From contig NZ_NWBU01000004.1 of NCBI RefSeq assembly GCF_003050615.1, positions 434,001 through 498,000 of the forward strand: a stretch of DNA of 64,000 nt, read 5' to 3'. The DNA is from Sphingomonas oleivorans (GTDB taxonomy: Bacteria > Pseudomonadota > Alphaproteobacteria > Sphingomonadales > Sphingomonadaceae). The notes under the pieces were generated by a model. The model was given only the letters and a program-made list of their open reading frames with translations, ran no database searches and had not been told where the DNA came from. A program made the position numbers and the translations under genes. Of this stretch, positions 46,407 through 54,632 are shown piece by piece; the first letter of the stretch is position 1, and each line of letters begins with the position of its first letter.

Positions 46407-47084
46407 ATGCCCGAAGCCACCCAGATTCCCCGGCAAAGTCTGCACGATGCGCTGACGCCCAGCCTGCGCGGAATGATCCTGGGCGGAGAGCTGAAGCCGG
46501 GCGCCAAGATCCCGGAACGACAGCTATGCGAGCGCTTCGGCGTCTCGCGCACGCCGCTCCGCGAGGCGCTCAAGGTGCTCGCCGCCGAAGGATTGATCGA
46601 GCTGCTGCCGCAGCGGGGGGCGATCGTCGCGCAGATCAGCGCGGAGGATATTGAGGAGCTTTTCCCCATCATGGCCGCGCTCGAGGCGCTGGCGGGCGAG
46701 CTTGCCTGCGAGCGCGCGACCGATGCGGATATCGCCCGCATCAGGGCGCTGCACGATCAGATGATGGAAAGCTACCGGATCGACGACGAGGACAATTATC
46801 TCCGCCTCAACCGCCTCGTCCACGAGGCTATTTTCGATATCGCCCGCAACGACACGCTGGCCGCCATGTATCAGCAGATATTGATGCGCATCCACGCGCA
46901 CCGCTTCATCGTCCGCAAGAGCGAGGCGAACTGGAAAAGCGCCGTGGAAGAACATGAGCAGATCATGGAAGCGCTCGCCGCGCGCGACAAGCGCCGCCTG
47001 TCCCGGCTGCTGCGCAAGCATGTCACCGGAACGACTGCCAGGATCGCCCGAGAATCGGTGGAACGCGCGGAAGCAAAGCCGTGA
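46407..47084 (+). CDS. GntR family regulator with FCD effector domain
   Basis: A 225-residue regulator. The winged helix runs from about 8 to 75 (ILGGELKPGAKIPERQLCERFGVSRTPLREALKVLAAEGLI) and the FCD domain follows, with metal/ligand residues in YLRLNRLVHEAIFDIARN and the VEEHEQIMEALAARD helix near the C-terminus. FCD regulators typically sense organic acids. It lies 128 bases after the glycerate kinase gene and probably controls the divergent operons through the inverted sites at 43405-43483. The frame remains open upstream to 46275, but the ATG at 46407 fits the family length. Confidence 0.86.
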   Translation: MPEATQIPRQSLHDALTPSLRGMILGGELKPGAKIPERQLCERFGVSRTPLREALKVLAAEGLIELLPQRGAIVAQISAEDIEELFPIMAALEALAGELACERATDADIARIRALHDQMMESYRIDDEDNYLRLNRLVHEAIFDIARNDTLAAMYQQILMRIHAHRFIVRKSEANWKSAVEEHEQIMEALAARDKRRLSRLLRKHVTGTTARIARESVERAEAKP

Positions 47085-47153
47085 GATTTGGCCTGGCGCC
47101 TAAGAGGCGATGATCGAAGCAACTTTCGTCGGATAAAAAAGGGAGGAAAGCGG

Positions 47154-47675
47154 ATGCTCTACAGCTTGGATGGCGACCGGCCGGAGATTGCTGCCCCGGA
47201 CTGCTATGTCGCGCCGACCGCCCTCCTCATCGGCCGCGTGAAACTGATGCCGCGCGCGAGCATATGGTTCGGCGCGGTGCTGCGCGGAGATGCGGAGCTG
47301 ATCGCGATCGGCACGGGCAGCAATGTGCAGGATAATTCCGTGCTGCACACCGATCCCGGCTTCCCGCTGACGCTCGAGGAGGATGTGACGGTCGGGCATC
47401 TCGCGACGCTGCATGGCTGCGTCGTCGGCGCGGGATCGCTGATCGGCATGGGCGCGACCGTCATGAACGGCACCAGGATCGGCCGGAACTGCCTGATCGG
47501 CGCGCGCGCACTGATCACGGAAGGCAAGGATATTCCCGACGGCTCGATCGTGCGCGGCAGCCCCGGAAAGATCGTCGGCGAAGTGACGCCCGACCATATC
47601 GACATGATGGCGAAGACCGCCCAATCCTATCGGGACCGCGCCGCACATTATCGGCTGCACCTGGAGGCGATCTGA
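47154..47675 (+). CDS. Gamma-carbonic anhydrase family protein
   Basis: A 173-residue left-handed beta-helix protein with hexapeptide repeats. The family pattern is ASIWFGAVLRGD, then SNVQDNSVLH, the metal histidines in VGHLATLHGC, and IGMGATVMNG followed by RGSPGKIVGEV. Proteins of this type include carbonic anhydrases and CaiE/PaaY-like thioesterases. GGGAGGAAAG precedes the ATG. It follows the GntR gene by 69 bases and closes the operon; a PaaY-like thioesterase role would fit the neighbouring CoA enzymes. Confidence 0.88.
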   Translation: MLYSLDGDRPEIAAPDCYVAPTALLIGRVKLMPRASIWFGAVLRGDAELIAIGTGSNVQDNSVLHTDPGFPLTLEEDVTVGHLATLHGCVVGAGSLIGMGATVMNGTRIGRNCLIGARALITEGKDIPDGSIVRGSPGKIVGEVTPDHIDMMAKTAQSYRDRAAHYRLHLEAI

Positions 47676-47676
47676 G

Positions 47677-47705
47677 CATCCGGGACGATCCGGATGGCCT
47701 TTCGT
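47677..47705 (+). terminator. Possible terminator after the gamma-carbonic anhydrase gene
   Basis: CATCCGG (47677-47683) pairs with CCGGATG (47690-47696) and is followed by GCCTTTCG, a weak T-run. It begins just after the stop codon, the expected place for the operon end. Confidence 0.5.
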
Positions 47706-47806
47706 CTCCATCTTATGACCGGATAGGCAAAATTCCCGGCCGTCCCCGGAATTTATCGTTGCGCTGTCAGCCGGACATGCTCCACCCGTCGGGAAGGAGG
47801 ATGGAT

Positions 47807-48718
47807 ATGCTCGACAGACGCGGCTTCACCGGATTGATCGGCGGCGGACTGCTGCTCGGCGTCGGCGGGATGCCGCTGGCCGCGGCCGGGATGCGCCGGG
47901 AAAACGGCGATCGGCAGGATGCGGAGCGATCCGCCGCGCTCAACGCACGGATCGCGCGGATCGAGGCGGAAAGCGGCGGGCGGCTGGGCGTCTTCCTGCT
48001 CGACAGCGGATCCGGCCCGCGTTTCGGCTATCGTGCGCGCGAGCTTTTTCCGATGTGCAGCACCTTCAAATTCCTGCTGGCCGCGATGATCCTCGCGCGC
48101 GTCGATCGCGGGAAAGAGAGGCTGGACCGGCGCATCCGCTTCGGGCCCGAGGCAATCGTCACTTATGCGCCGATCACCGGAAAGCATGTCGGCGGCGACG
48201 GCATGTCGATCGCCGAACTATGCGAGGCGACGATGACGCTGAGCGACAATGTCGCCGCCAATCTGCTGCTCGATACGATCGGCGGACCGACAGCGCTGAC
48301 CGCCTGGCTCCGCACGATCGGCGACAAGGTGACGCGTCTCGACCGGAACGAGCCGTCGCTCAACGAGGCGCGGGCGGGCGATCCGCGCGACACGACGACC
48401 CCGCTCGCCATGCTGGGCAATTTGCGCAAGCTGCTGATCGGACGCACGCTGTCCGCCCCCTCGCGCGCGCTGCTCACCAGCTGGATGGTCGGCAACAGGA
48501 CGGGCGACCGGCGGCTGCGCGCCGGCCTGCCATCAGGCTGGCGCGTCGGCGACAAGACCGGGACGGGCGAGAATGGCACATATAATGACATTGCCATCAT
48601 CTGGCCGCCCGAACGGCCGCCCCTGCTGATGACCGCCTATCTGACCCAGGCCCGCCCCGATCGGGGCGATGCCACGCTTGCCGAGGTCGCACGGGCAATG
48701 GCGGAGCTGGCAGGCTGA
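47807..48718 (+). CDS. Class A beta-lactamase with twin-arginine signal
   Basis: A 303-residue serine beta-lactamase. The active serine is S85 in CSTFK (SxxK), SDN is at 146-148, the general-base Glu is E182 in EPSLN (ExxLN), and KTG is at 250-252. These are the four hallmark motifs of class A. The N-terminus reads LDRRGFTGLIGGGLLLGVGG, a twin-arginine (Tat) pattern, so export of the folded enzyme is likely. The ATG at 47807 is preferred over 47801 because GGAGG is at the right distance. No regulator of the AmpR type lies next to it. Spectrum cannot be told from sequence. Confidence 0.92.
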   Translation: MLDRRGFTGLIGGGLLLGVGGMPLAAAGMRRENGDRQDAERSAALNARIARIEAESGGRLGVFLLDSGSGPRFGYRARELFPMCSTFKFLLAAMILARVDRGKERLDRRIRFGPEAIVTYAPITGKHVGGDGMSIAELCEATMTLSDNVAANLLLDTIGGPTALTAWLRTIGDKVTRLDRNEPSLNEARAGDPRDTTTPLAMLGNLRKLLIGRTLSAPSRALLTSWMVGNRTGDRRLRAGLPSGWRVGDKTGTGENGTYNDIAIIWPPERPPLLMTAYLTQARPDRGDATLAEVARAMAELAG

Positions 48719-48857
48719 GGCAGACCACGCCGCGGCCGGAACGGAAGCGGAGAATCGATACGATTGTATAACAGCTCCGTAATCTCCCGCTGTCGAACAG
48801 CAACGAACATGAAGTATGATGCCCTCCAAGAGGCGGAGGCATGCTGAGGCAAAATCC

Positions 48858-48914
48858 GGCAGAGACGGATAGATAATAATAAAAACCTGGGAAAAAGCAT
48901 CCTCCGTCTCTGCC
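48858..48914. repeat. 12-bp inverted repeat with a 33-base AT-rich loop upstream of eboD
   Basis: GGCAGAGACGGA (48858-48869) and TCCGTCTCTGCC (48903-48914) are perfect complements around an AT-rich loop. The element lies 97 bases upstream of the eboD start, in a 292-base gap that should hold the promoter. It may be a large stem-loop in the leader or a pair of binding half-sites. Confidence 0.5.
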
Positions 48915-49010
48915 ACATTTCCCCTGGTCACGGACTTCTCCGATCGTCGATCTTCGCGACGGAAGGTCATTTCATGACATCATGGCGGGATATAGCCCGG
49001 AGCTTGCCCC

Positions 49011-50231
49011 ATGGCTTATCGACTTGGCCGAGTGGAACCCGTCTCCTTGGCCGGCATCTCGCCGCCCTATTCGATTCATCGCCAGCGCTTCACCGTCACC
49101 TATGACTATGCCGTGCTGTTCACGCGCGATTGCTTCGCCCCGGACAATGACACGCTGGCGATGGTGATGGCGAGGGCGCCCGGCGCGCCGCGCCCGCGCT
49201 GCATCGCCTTCGTCGATCTCGGCGTCATCGCCGGCCGACCCGATCTGATCGCGGAAATCGACACCCATTTCTCGACGCGGGACGATCTGCCCAATCTGAT
49301 CCGTCCGCCTCAGCCGCTACCCGGCGGAGAGGCGATCAAAAATGATCCGCAACTGATCGCCCGCCTGCAGGACATGATCCTCGAAGGCCGTATCGATCGC
49401 CATTCCTATGTGCTCGCGGTGGGCGGCGGGGCCTTTCTCGACGCGGTCGGGCTGGCCGCGGCGATGGCGCATCGCGGCGTCCGCCTGGTGCGCGTGCCGA
49501 CGACCGTGCTGGCGCAGAATGATTCGGGCGTGGGCGTGAAAACCGCGATCAACCGCAACGGCGCCAAGAATCAGATCGGCGTCTTCGCCCCGCCCTGGGC
49601 AGTGATCAACGATGCCGCGCTGCTCGACAGCCTGCCCCGGCGGGATCGCATCGCCGGCATGGCCGAGGCGGTGAAGGTGGCGCTGATCCGCGATGCGGAT
49701 TTCTTCGCCTGGCTCGAACGATCCGCCAACGCGCTCGTCCGCTTCAAGCCGGAGGCGGTGGCGACCATGATCCGCCGCTCGGCCGAGATCCATATGCGCC
49801 AGATCGCCGAGGGCGGCGACCCCTTCGAGCAGGGCAGCGCCCGGCCGCTCGATTTCGGCCATTGGGCCGCGCACAGGCTGGAGGAGCTGACGCACGGCCA
49901 GTTGCGCCATGGCGAGGCGGTGGCGATCGGCATCGCGCTCGATACGCGCTATTCGGTGCTATCCGGACTGCTGCCCGCCGGCGAGGAGTTGCGCGTGGAC
50001 GCGTTGCTGGAGCAGCTCGGCTTCAGCTTGTGGCATCCCGCGCTTGGCCTGCGCGACGACGCCGGCCGGCCGCTCGTCCTGGCAGGGATCGAGGCGTTTC
50101 GCGAGCATCTGGGCGGGCGGCTGACCATAACTTTGCTCGCCGCACTCGGCCGCGGCATCGAGGTCAATGTGATGGACGCGAAGCTGATCGGGCAGGCGAT
50201 CGACTGGCTCGCGGAACGCGCATCGCCATGA
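49011..50231 (+). CDS. eboD: EboD, 3-dehydroquinate synthase-like protein
   Basis: A 406-residue dehydroquinate synthase-fold protein. It shows AVGGGAFLDAVGLAAAMAHRG (NAD-binding region), VRVPTTVLAQNDSGVGVKTAIN, and zinc ligands in GMAEAVKVALIRD, DFGHWAAH and LRHGEAVAIGI. In ebo/EDB clusters EboD is this sugar-phosphate cyclase-like enzyme; it is not the housekeeping aroB. It opens the forward block eboD-eboE-eboC, and its stop overlaps the eboE start as ATGA. The product of the cluster is unknown, so the substrate of EboD is too. The ATG at 49011 has GGAG about 9 bases upstream. Confidence 0.88.
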   Translation: MAYRLGRVEPVSLAGISPPYSIHRQRFTVTYDYAVLFTRDCFAPDNDTLAMVMARAPGAPRPRCIAFVDLGVIAGRPDLIAEIDTHFSTRDDLPNLIRPPQPLPGGEAIKNDPQLIARLQDMILEGRIDRHSYVLAVGGGAFLDAVGLAAAMAHRGVRLVRVPTTVLAQNDSGVGVKTAINRNGAKNQIGVFAPPWAVINDAALLDSLPRRDRIAGMAEAVKVALIRDADFFAWLERSANALVRFKPEAVATMIRRSAEIHMRQIAEGGDPFEQGSARPLDFGHWAAHRLEELTHGQLRHGEAVAIGIALDTRYSVLSGLLPAGEELRVDALLEQLGFSLWHPALGLRDDAGRPLVLAGIEAFREHLGGRLTITLLAALGRGIEVNVMDAKLIGQAIDWLAERASP

Positions 50232-51424
50232 TGGTCCGGCCGGACGAATGGTTGGGCTATTGCCTCAACGTCCATCCCACGCAAAGCTTCGCCGAGGTGC
50301 GCGCGGCATTGCTCGGCCCGGTCAGGGAACTCAAACGCCGGCTCGCCCCCGATCGGCCCTTCGGCGTGGGCCTGCGCATGTCCGCCGAGGCGCTTGCCCA
50401 TCCGGATGCGGCTGGGGAGATCAAGGCGATCTTCGCGGCGGAAGGCTTCGCCGCTTATACGATGAACGGCTTTCCCTATGGGCGCTTCCATGGCGCGCCG
50501 GTCAAGGAAGCGGTCTATGAGCCCGATTGGTCGAGCAGGGCACGCCTCAACTACAGTCTGGGCCTGGCGGAGCTGATGGCGGCGCTGGTGCCCGAAGGCG
50601 CCATGGCCACGATCAGCACGGTTCCGGGCGGTTATGCGGAAAGGGTCGGCCACAAGCCGGAGGAGATTGCCGAAGTGCTGCTCCGCGCCGCCGCCCATCT
50701 GGTGCGGCTCGAGCGCCGCACGGGGCGCCGCATCGCGCTCGCGGTGGAGCCCGAGCCGAGCTGCCTGATGGAGACGGTCGCCGACGCGGTCGCCTTCTTC
50801 CGCGCGCATCTCCTGACCGACGGAGCAGCGCGCCGGCTGGCCGCGCTTGCCGACATAAGCCCGGCTGAAGCCGCGCAGGCGCTCCCCCGCCATCTCGGCC
50901 TATGCCTCGACGTCTGCCATATGGCGGTAGGATTCGAGGATGCCGGGGAGGCGGTGGCGGCGCTCAGGGCGGCGGGCATCGCCATTCACAAGCTGCAACT
51001 GAGCGCGGCGCTGCGCATCGACCATATGGACGCGCGGAGCCGCAGCCGCCTCGCCGCCTTCCAGGACGAAATCTATCTGCATCAGGTGGTGGCGCGCACC
51101 GCCGATGGCGGCCTGCGCTCGCATCTCGATCTGCCGCAGGCGCTGGCGCTCGGCGAGGCTTCGGACGGCGAGGCCTGGCATATCCATTTCCATGTCCCCC
51201 TCTTCGCCGATCTCGCCCCGCCGCTGGGCTCGACGCGCGACGTGCTGGAACAGGTGCTGGCGCTCCATCGTGCCGAGCCGCTTTCCAGCCATTTGGAAGT
51301 GGAAACCTATACATGGGACGTGCTGCCGCCCGAGGTACATCCCGAAGGCATAGCAGGCGGCCCGATCGACATAATCGACGGCATTGAGAGGGAATTGCGA
51401 TGGGCGCATCGACAACTTTCCTGA
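50228..51424 (+). CDS. eboE: EboE, TIM-barrel sugar isomerase/epimerase-like protein
   Basis: A 398-residue TIM-barrel protein of the xylose-isomerase-like type. Conserved features seen are YCLNVHPTQSF at the start, the AYTMNGFPYGRFHG segment, LAVEPEPSCLMET, LCLDVCHMAVGFED and a C-terminal SHLEVETYTWDVLP with metal-binding Glu/Asp/His. In the ebo cluster this family is EboE. Its start overlaps eboD by four bases and its end overlaps eboC by 25 bases, so the three are translated as one unit. Confidence 0.88.
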   Translation: MMVRPDEWLGYCLNVHPTQSFAEVRAALLGPVRELKRRLAPDRPFGVGLRMSAEALAHPDAAGEIKAIFAAEGFAAYTMNGFPYGRFHGAPVKEAVYEPDWSSRARLNYSLGLAELMAALVPEGAMATISTVPGGYAERVGHKPEEIAEVLLRAAAHLVRLERRTGRRIALAVEPEPSCLMETVADAVAFFRAHLLTDGAARRLAALADISPAEAAQALPRHLGLCLDVCHMAVGFEDAGEAVAALRAAGIAIHKLQLSAALRIDHMDARSRSRLAAFQDEIYLHQVVARTADGGLRSHLDLPQALALGEASDGEAWHIHFHVPLFADLAPPLGSTRDVLEQVLALHRAEPLSSHLEVETYTWDVLPPEVHPEGIAGGPIDIIDGIERELRWAHRQLS

Positions 51425-52278
51425 TCCGCCCACGCGCGGCGATGCTGCTCGGCCGCGTCTCCAATCTGCCGACCATATTCAGCAACGCCATGGCCGGCTT
51501 CGCGCTGGCGGGCGGCGATTTCGCCCGCACGGAGGACCTCGCCGCACTCGCCGCCGCCGCACTGGCGCTGCTGCTCTTCTATGTCGGCGGCATGTATCTC
51601 AACGACGCCTTCGACGCCGCCGTCGATGCGCGCGAGCGGCCGATGCGCCCCATTCCGCGCGGCGATGCGTCGCGCGGCGCGGTGTTCGTCGCGGGCTCGG
51701 CGCTGCTGCTGGCTGCCATGTGGATCGCCGCGCGGAACGGCGCCGGCCCGGAGGGGCTCGCGCTCGCCACCGCAATCCTGCTCTACGACATGCTCCACAA
51801 GCGCACGGCGTTCGCCCCGCTCATAATGGGGCTCTGCCGCCTGCTCTGCTATGTGCTGGCGGCGCGGATCGCGGGGGCCGTGCCGGGGCCGGCGCTGCTG
51901 TTCGGCGCGTTCGGCCTTTTCTGCCATGTCGTCGGCCTCACTTATGCCGCCCGGCAGGAGGCGCATGACCGGCTGGGTTCCGCCTGGCCGCTGGCCGTGC
52001 TGGCCCTGCCGCTCGGCTGGGCGTTCTGGTCGGCCTGGGGCGATGGAACGGCGCTGATCCTCTGGCTTTGCCTGCTGGCAGCGACCGCGCTCGGCCTCAG
52101 CCGGCTGATGCGCCGCGCGGCGGGCGACGTGCCGCGCGCGGTGGCGCTGCTGATCGCCGCCATATCGCTGTTCGATGCGGTGCTGATCGCCGCCACGGGC
52201 GCGACGGCGGCCGCGATCGTGGCTGCCTTATGCTATCCCGCAACCCTGCTCCTGCAACGGCTGGTGCCCGGGACCTGA
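51400..52278 (+). CDS. eboC: EboC, UbiA-type prenyltransferase-like membrane protein
   Basis: A 292-residue integral membrane protein with about eight hydrophobic segments. The first Asp-rich motif is NDAFDAAVDARERPMRP (NDxxDxxxD, about residues 68-84), as in UbiA-family prenyltransferases. EboC is the membrane component of ebo clusters and may attach a lipid or prenyl group to a metabolite. It overlaps the end of eboE by 25 bases and ends 10 bases before the convergent eboF. Confidence 0.88.
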   Translation: MGASTTFLIRPRAAMLLGRVSNLPTIFSNAMAGFALAGGDFARTEDLAALAAAALALLLFYVGGMYLNDAFDAAVDARERPMRPIPRGDASRGAVFVAGSALLLAAMWIAARNGAGPEGLALATAILLYDMLHKRTAFAPLIMGLCRLLCYVLAARIAGAVPGPALLFGAFGLFCHVVGLTYAARQEAHDRLGSAWPLAVLALPLGWAFWSAWGDGTALILWLCLLAATALGLSRLMRRAAGDVPRAVALLIAAISLFDAVLIAATGATAAAIVAALCYPATLLLQRLVPGT

Positions 52279-52288
52279 CGCCCGCTCA

Positions 52289-53674
52289 TCAATCGAACAC
52301 ATGCGCCAAGGCGAGCGCCTTGAAGTCGGTCGCCGCTACGGAGCCGGGCGGCAACAGCTCCGGATTGGAGGAAATGACGAGCGGTCCCTGATCGGGATCG
52401 TCCGTCAGCCGCCCGTGCGAGCCCCTCACCAGCCCCGTATCGCCGCTCGATATCACCGACATCAGCCGCCGCTGGCCGAGCTTGCGCAAGGCGAGCGTCC
52501 AGGCGGAGCTGAGCTTGGGGAAACGCAATGCGGGATCGAAGAACAGCTCCACCGGATCATAGCCCGGCTTGCGGTGGATATCGACGGTGGTGGCGAAATC
52601 GGGCGCGCGGGCGTCCTCCAGCCAATAATGATAGGCGAACCAGCGATCCGCCCGGGCGATCGCCACCAGCTCGCCGCTGCGCGGATGATCCAGCCCCTGC
52701 GCCTGCTTCTCCGGCCCACCCCATATCGCCTCCACCCCGTCCATGAGCTCGATCAGGCGCCGCACGCGGCCAATCTGTTCCGGCCGGCGGACATAGATAT
52801 GGGCAAGCTGATGATCGGCGACCGCGAACGCCTCCGACGCGCCGGGATCGAGCAGCTCGCGCCCCAATTCCTCGCGCACCGTGACCAGCCCCGCCTCGCG
52901 CAGCGCACGATTGATGAAGATCGCTTCGCTGACCGGCGTGATGCCATATTCGGAAACGATCAGCACGCGCGCGTGCCGCGCCTCGGCCTGGGCGATGAGG
53001 TCGCCCGCCAGCGCGTCGACCTCGCGCAGCGCCCGGCCTATGGCGGGGTGTTTCCTGTCCGGCCCGTAGCGCTGCAGGTCATAATCGAGATGCGGCAGAT
53101 AGCTCAGCGTCAGCGTGGGATTGCGCGTGGTGATGACATGGCTCGTCGCTGCCGCGATCCAGCGGCTGGCGCTGATATCCGCCATCGGCCCCCAGAAGCG
53201 GAACAGCGGGAAACTGCCGAGAAGCCCGGTCAGCTCGTCCCGAAGATCCACGGGATGGCTGTAGCAATCGGGGATCTTGCGCCCGTCGGCCGGATACATG
53301 GGCCGCGGCGTCACGCTCCAATCGGCGGTCGCATACATATTGTACCACCAGAAGAGCTTGGCGCAGGTAAAGTCCGGATCGCGCGCCCGGCCGGCCTCCC
53401 AAATCTTCTCGCCGGCGATCAGATGGTTGGACTGGCGCCACAGCCAGACCTCCGCCAGATCCCGGAAATACCAGCCATTGGCCACCGCGCCATGCCCCGC
53501 CGGCGGCAGGCCGGTCAGCAGCGTCGACTGGACGCTGCAGGTGACGGCGGGGGTCACCGTGCTCAACGGCCGCATGCCGCCGCGGGATGCCAGCCGCGAA
53601 AGATGCGGCGTATCGCCTCCCAACAGTTCCGGCGTCAGCCCGACGACGAGAAGCACAAGCGTCGGCGTCATCAA
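52289..53674 (-). CDS. eboF: EboF, alkaline phosphatase superfamily (nucleotide pyrophosphatase/phosphodiesterase-like) protein
   Basis: A 461-residue phosphodiesterase/nucleotide pyrophosphatase-like protein. The nucleophile is the threonine of TPAVTCSVQSTLLTGLPP (about 41-58), with metal-binding Asp/His in SYLPHLDYDLQRYG, VLIVSEYGITPV and ADHQLAHIYVRRP. In ebo clusters this is EboF. Here it is on the minus strand, convergent with eboC (10-base gap) and divergent from eboA (184-base gap), unlike the colinear operons of other bacteria. The start is the ATG at 53674, with a second ATG directly following. Confidence 0.88.
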   Translation of the reverse strand: MMTPTLVLLVVGLTPELLGGDTPHLSRLASRGGMRPLSTVTPAVTCSVQSTLLTGLPPAGHGAVANGWYFRDLAEVWLWRQSNHLIAGEKIWEAGRARDPDFTCAKLFWWYNMYATADWSVTPRPMYPADGRKIPDCYSHPVDLRDELTGLLGSFPLFRFWGPMADISASRWIAAATSHVITTRNPTLTLSYLPHLDYDLQRYGPDRKHPAIGRALREVDALAGDLIAQAEARHARVLIVSEYGITPVSEAIFINRALREAGLVTVREELGRELLDPGASEAFAVADHQLAHIYVRRPEQIGRVRRLIELMDGVEAIWGGPEKQAQGLDHPRSGELVAIARADRWFAYHYWLEDARAPDFATTVDIHRKPGYDPVELFFDPALRFPKLSSAWTLALRKLGQRRLMSVISSGDTGLVRGSHGRLTDDPDQGPLVISSNPELLPPGSVAATDFKALALAHVFD

Positions 53675-53858
53675 TCCATCCTCGCAAGACGAATTGAGTA
53701 GGCGATATTACCTATTCTGAAACGTCATTCTGAGCAATCTATAGTGGATTCGATATCATAGACTGTATCACCCCAAATCGGGTGGCAATTTACGTGAGCT
53801 ATATTCGACATTGTCGGCAATCTCTTCCGGCCGCATCTTTGCAGAAAAGGGGTATGGA

Positions 53859-54632
53859 ATGAGCGTAACGACGCCGAAGCTGCTGCTCGGCCGCTGGATC
53901 GCCCGTCAGGCCGCCCCCGATGCGGCGCAATGGCTGGAGGATCATGCAGCGGCGATCGGCGAGGATCGCCCTGATGCGACGATCGATCATGATCTGGCCA
54001 TGATCCTGGCGCGCATGCCCCGGCGGTTCGGCCGGGACGACCTCTTCCTCGATGCGGTGGATCTGGCGGAAGCTGATGCGGCCTGCCCCGGCTGGTCTCC
54101 GGCGGGCCTGAGCCTCGATGGCGCGGCACGGATATATGTGCTGCTGGCGCTCCCCGCCGAAGGTTTCGCCGCCCGTTTCCGCCGGTTGCGCCAAGGCGCC
54201 GATCTGGGAGAACTGGTGGCGCTGTTCCGCGGGCTTCCGCTCTATCCCGATCCCCACGGCCTCGAAGCGGAAGCGGCGGAAGGGCTGCGCACCAACATGC
54301 GCGCCATATTCGAGGCGATCGCCCATAACAGCCCCTATCCCGCCCCGATCTTCGATCAGCATCGCTGGAATCACATGGTGCTAAAGGCGCTGTTCGTCGG
54401 CAGCGCGCTCGCGCCCATTCAGGGCCTCGAAGCGCGCGCGAACAAGGAGCTGGCCGTCATCCTGCGCGATTATGTGCGCGAGCGGCGGGCCGCCGGCCGG
54501 CCGCTGCCGCCCGATCTGTGGCGCTGCCTCGAACCTCATGCCGCAGCGGCGGGAGCACTCGACGAGCTCGCGGCCGCGCGCCTTGCCGCCATCCCCGCCC
54601 CAGCCCCCAGCATCGAGGAACCCACGGCATGA
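53859..54632 (+). CDS. eboA: EboA domain protein
   Basis: A 257-residue soluble, mostly helical protein. It matches the EboA domain: a central YVLLALPAEGFAARFRRLRQGADLGELVALFRGLPLYP segment, an EGLRTNMRAIFEAIAHNSPYPAPIFDQHRWNHMVLKALFVG core, and an Ala-rich tail. EboA has no known biochemical role. The ATG at 53859 has AGGGG upstream. Its stop overlaps the eboB start as ATGA. It is divergent from eboF. Confidence 0.87.
   Translation: MSVTTPKLLLGRWIARQAAPDAAQWLEDHAAAIGEDRPDATIDHDLAMILARMPRRFGRDDLFLDAVDLAEADAACPGWSPAGLSLDGAARIYVLLALPAEGFAARFRRLRQGADLGELVALFRGLPLYPDPHGLEAEAAEGLRTNMRAIFEAIAHNSPYPAPIFDQHRWNHMVLKALFVGSALAPIQGLEARANKELAVILRDYVRERRAAGRPLPPDLWRCLEPHAAAAGALDELAAARLAAIPAPAPSIEEPTA

Noticed and set aside
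48736-48760. A GGAAC box upstream of the ebo cluster
   Set aside because: The -10 side is CGAT after 18 bases, outside the 16/17 spacing and CGTT consensus, so I do not call an EcfG promoter for eboD.
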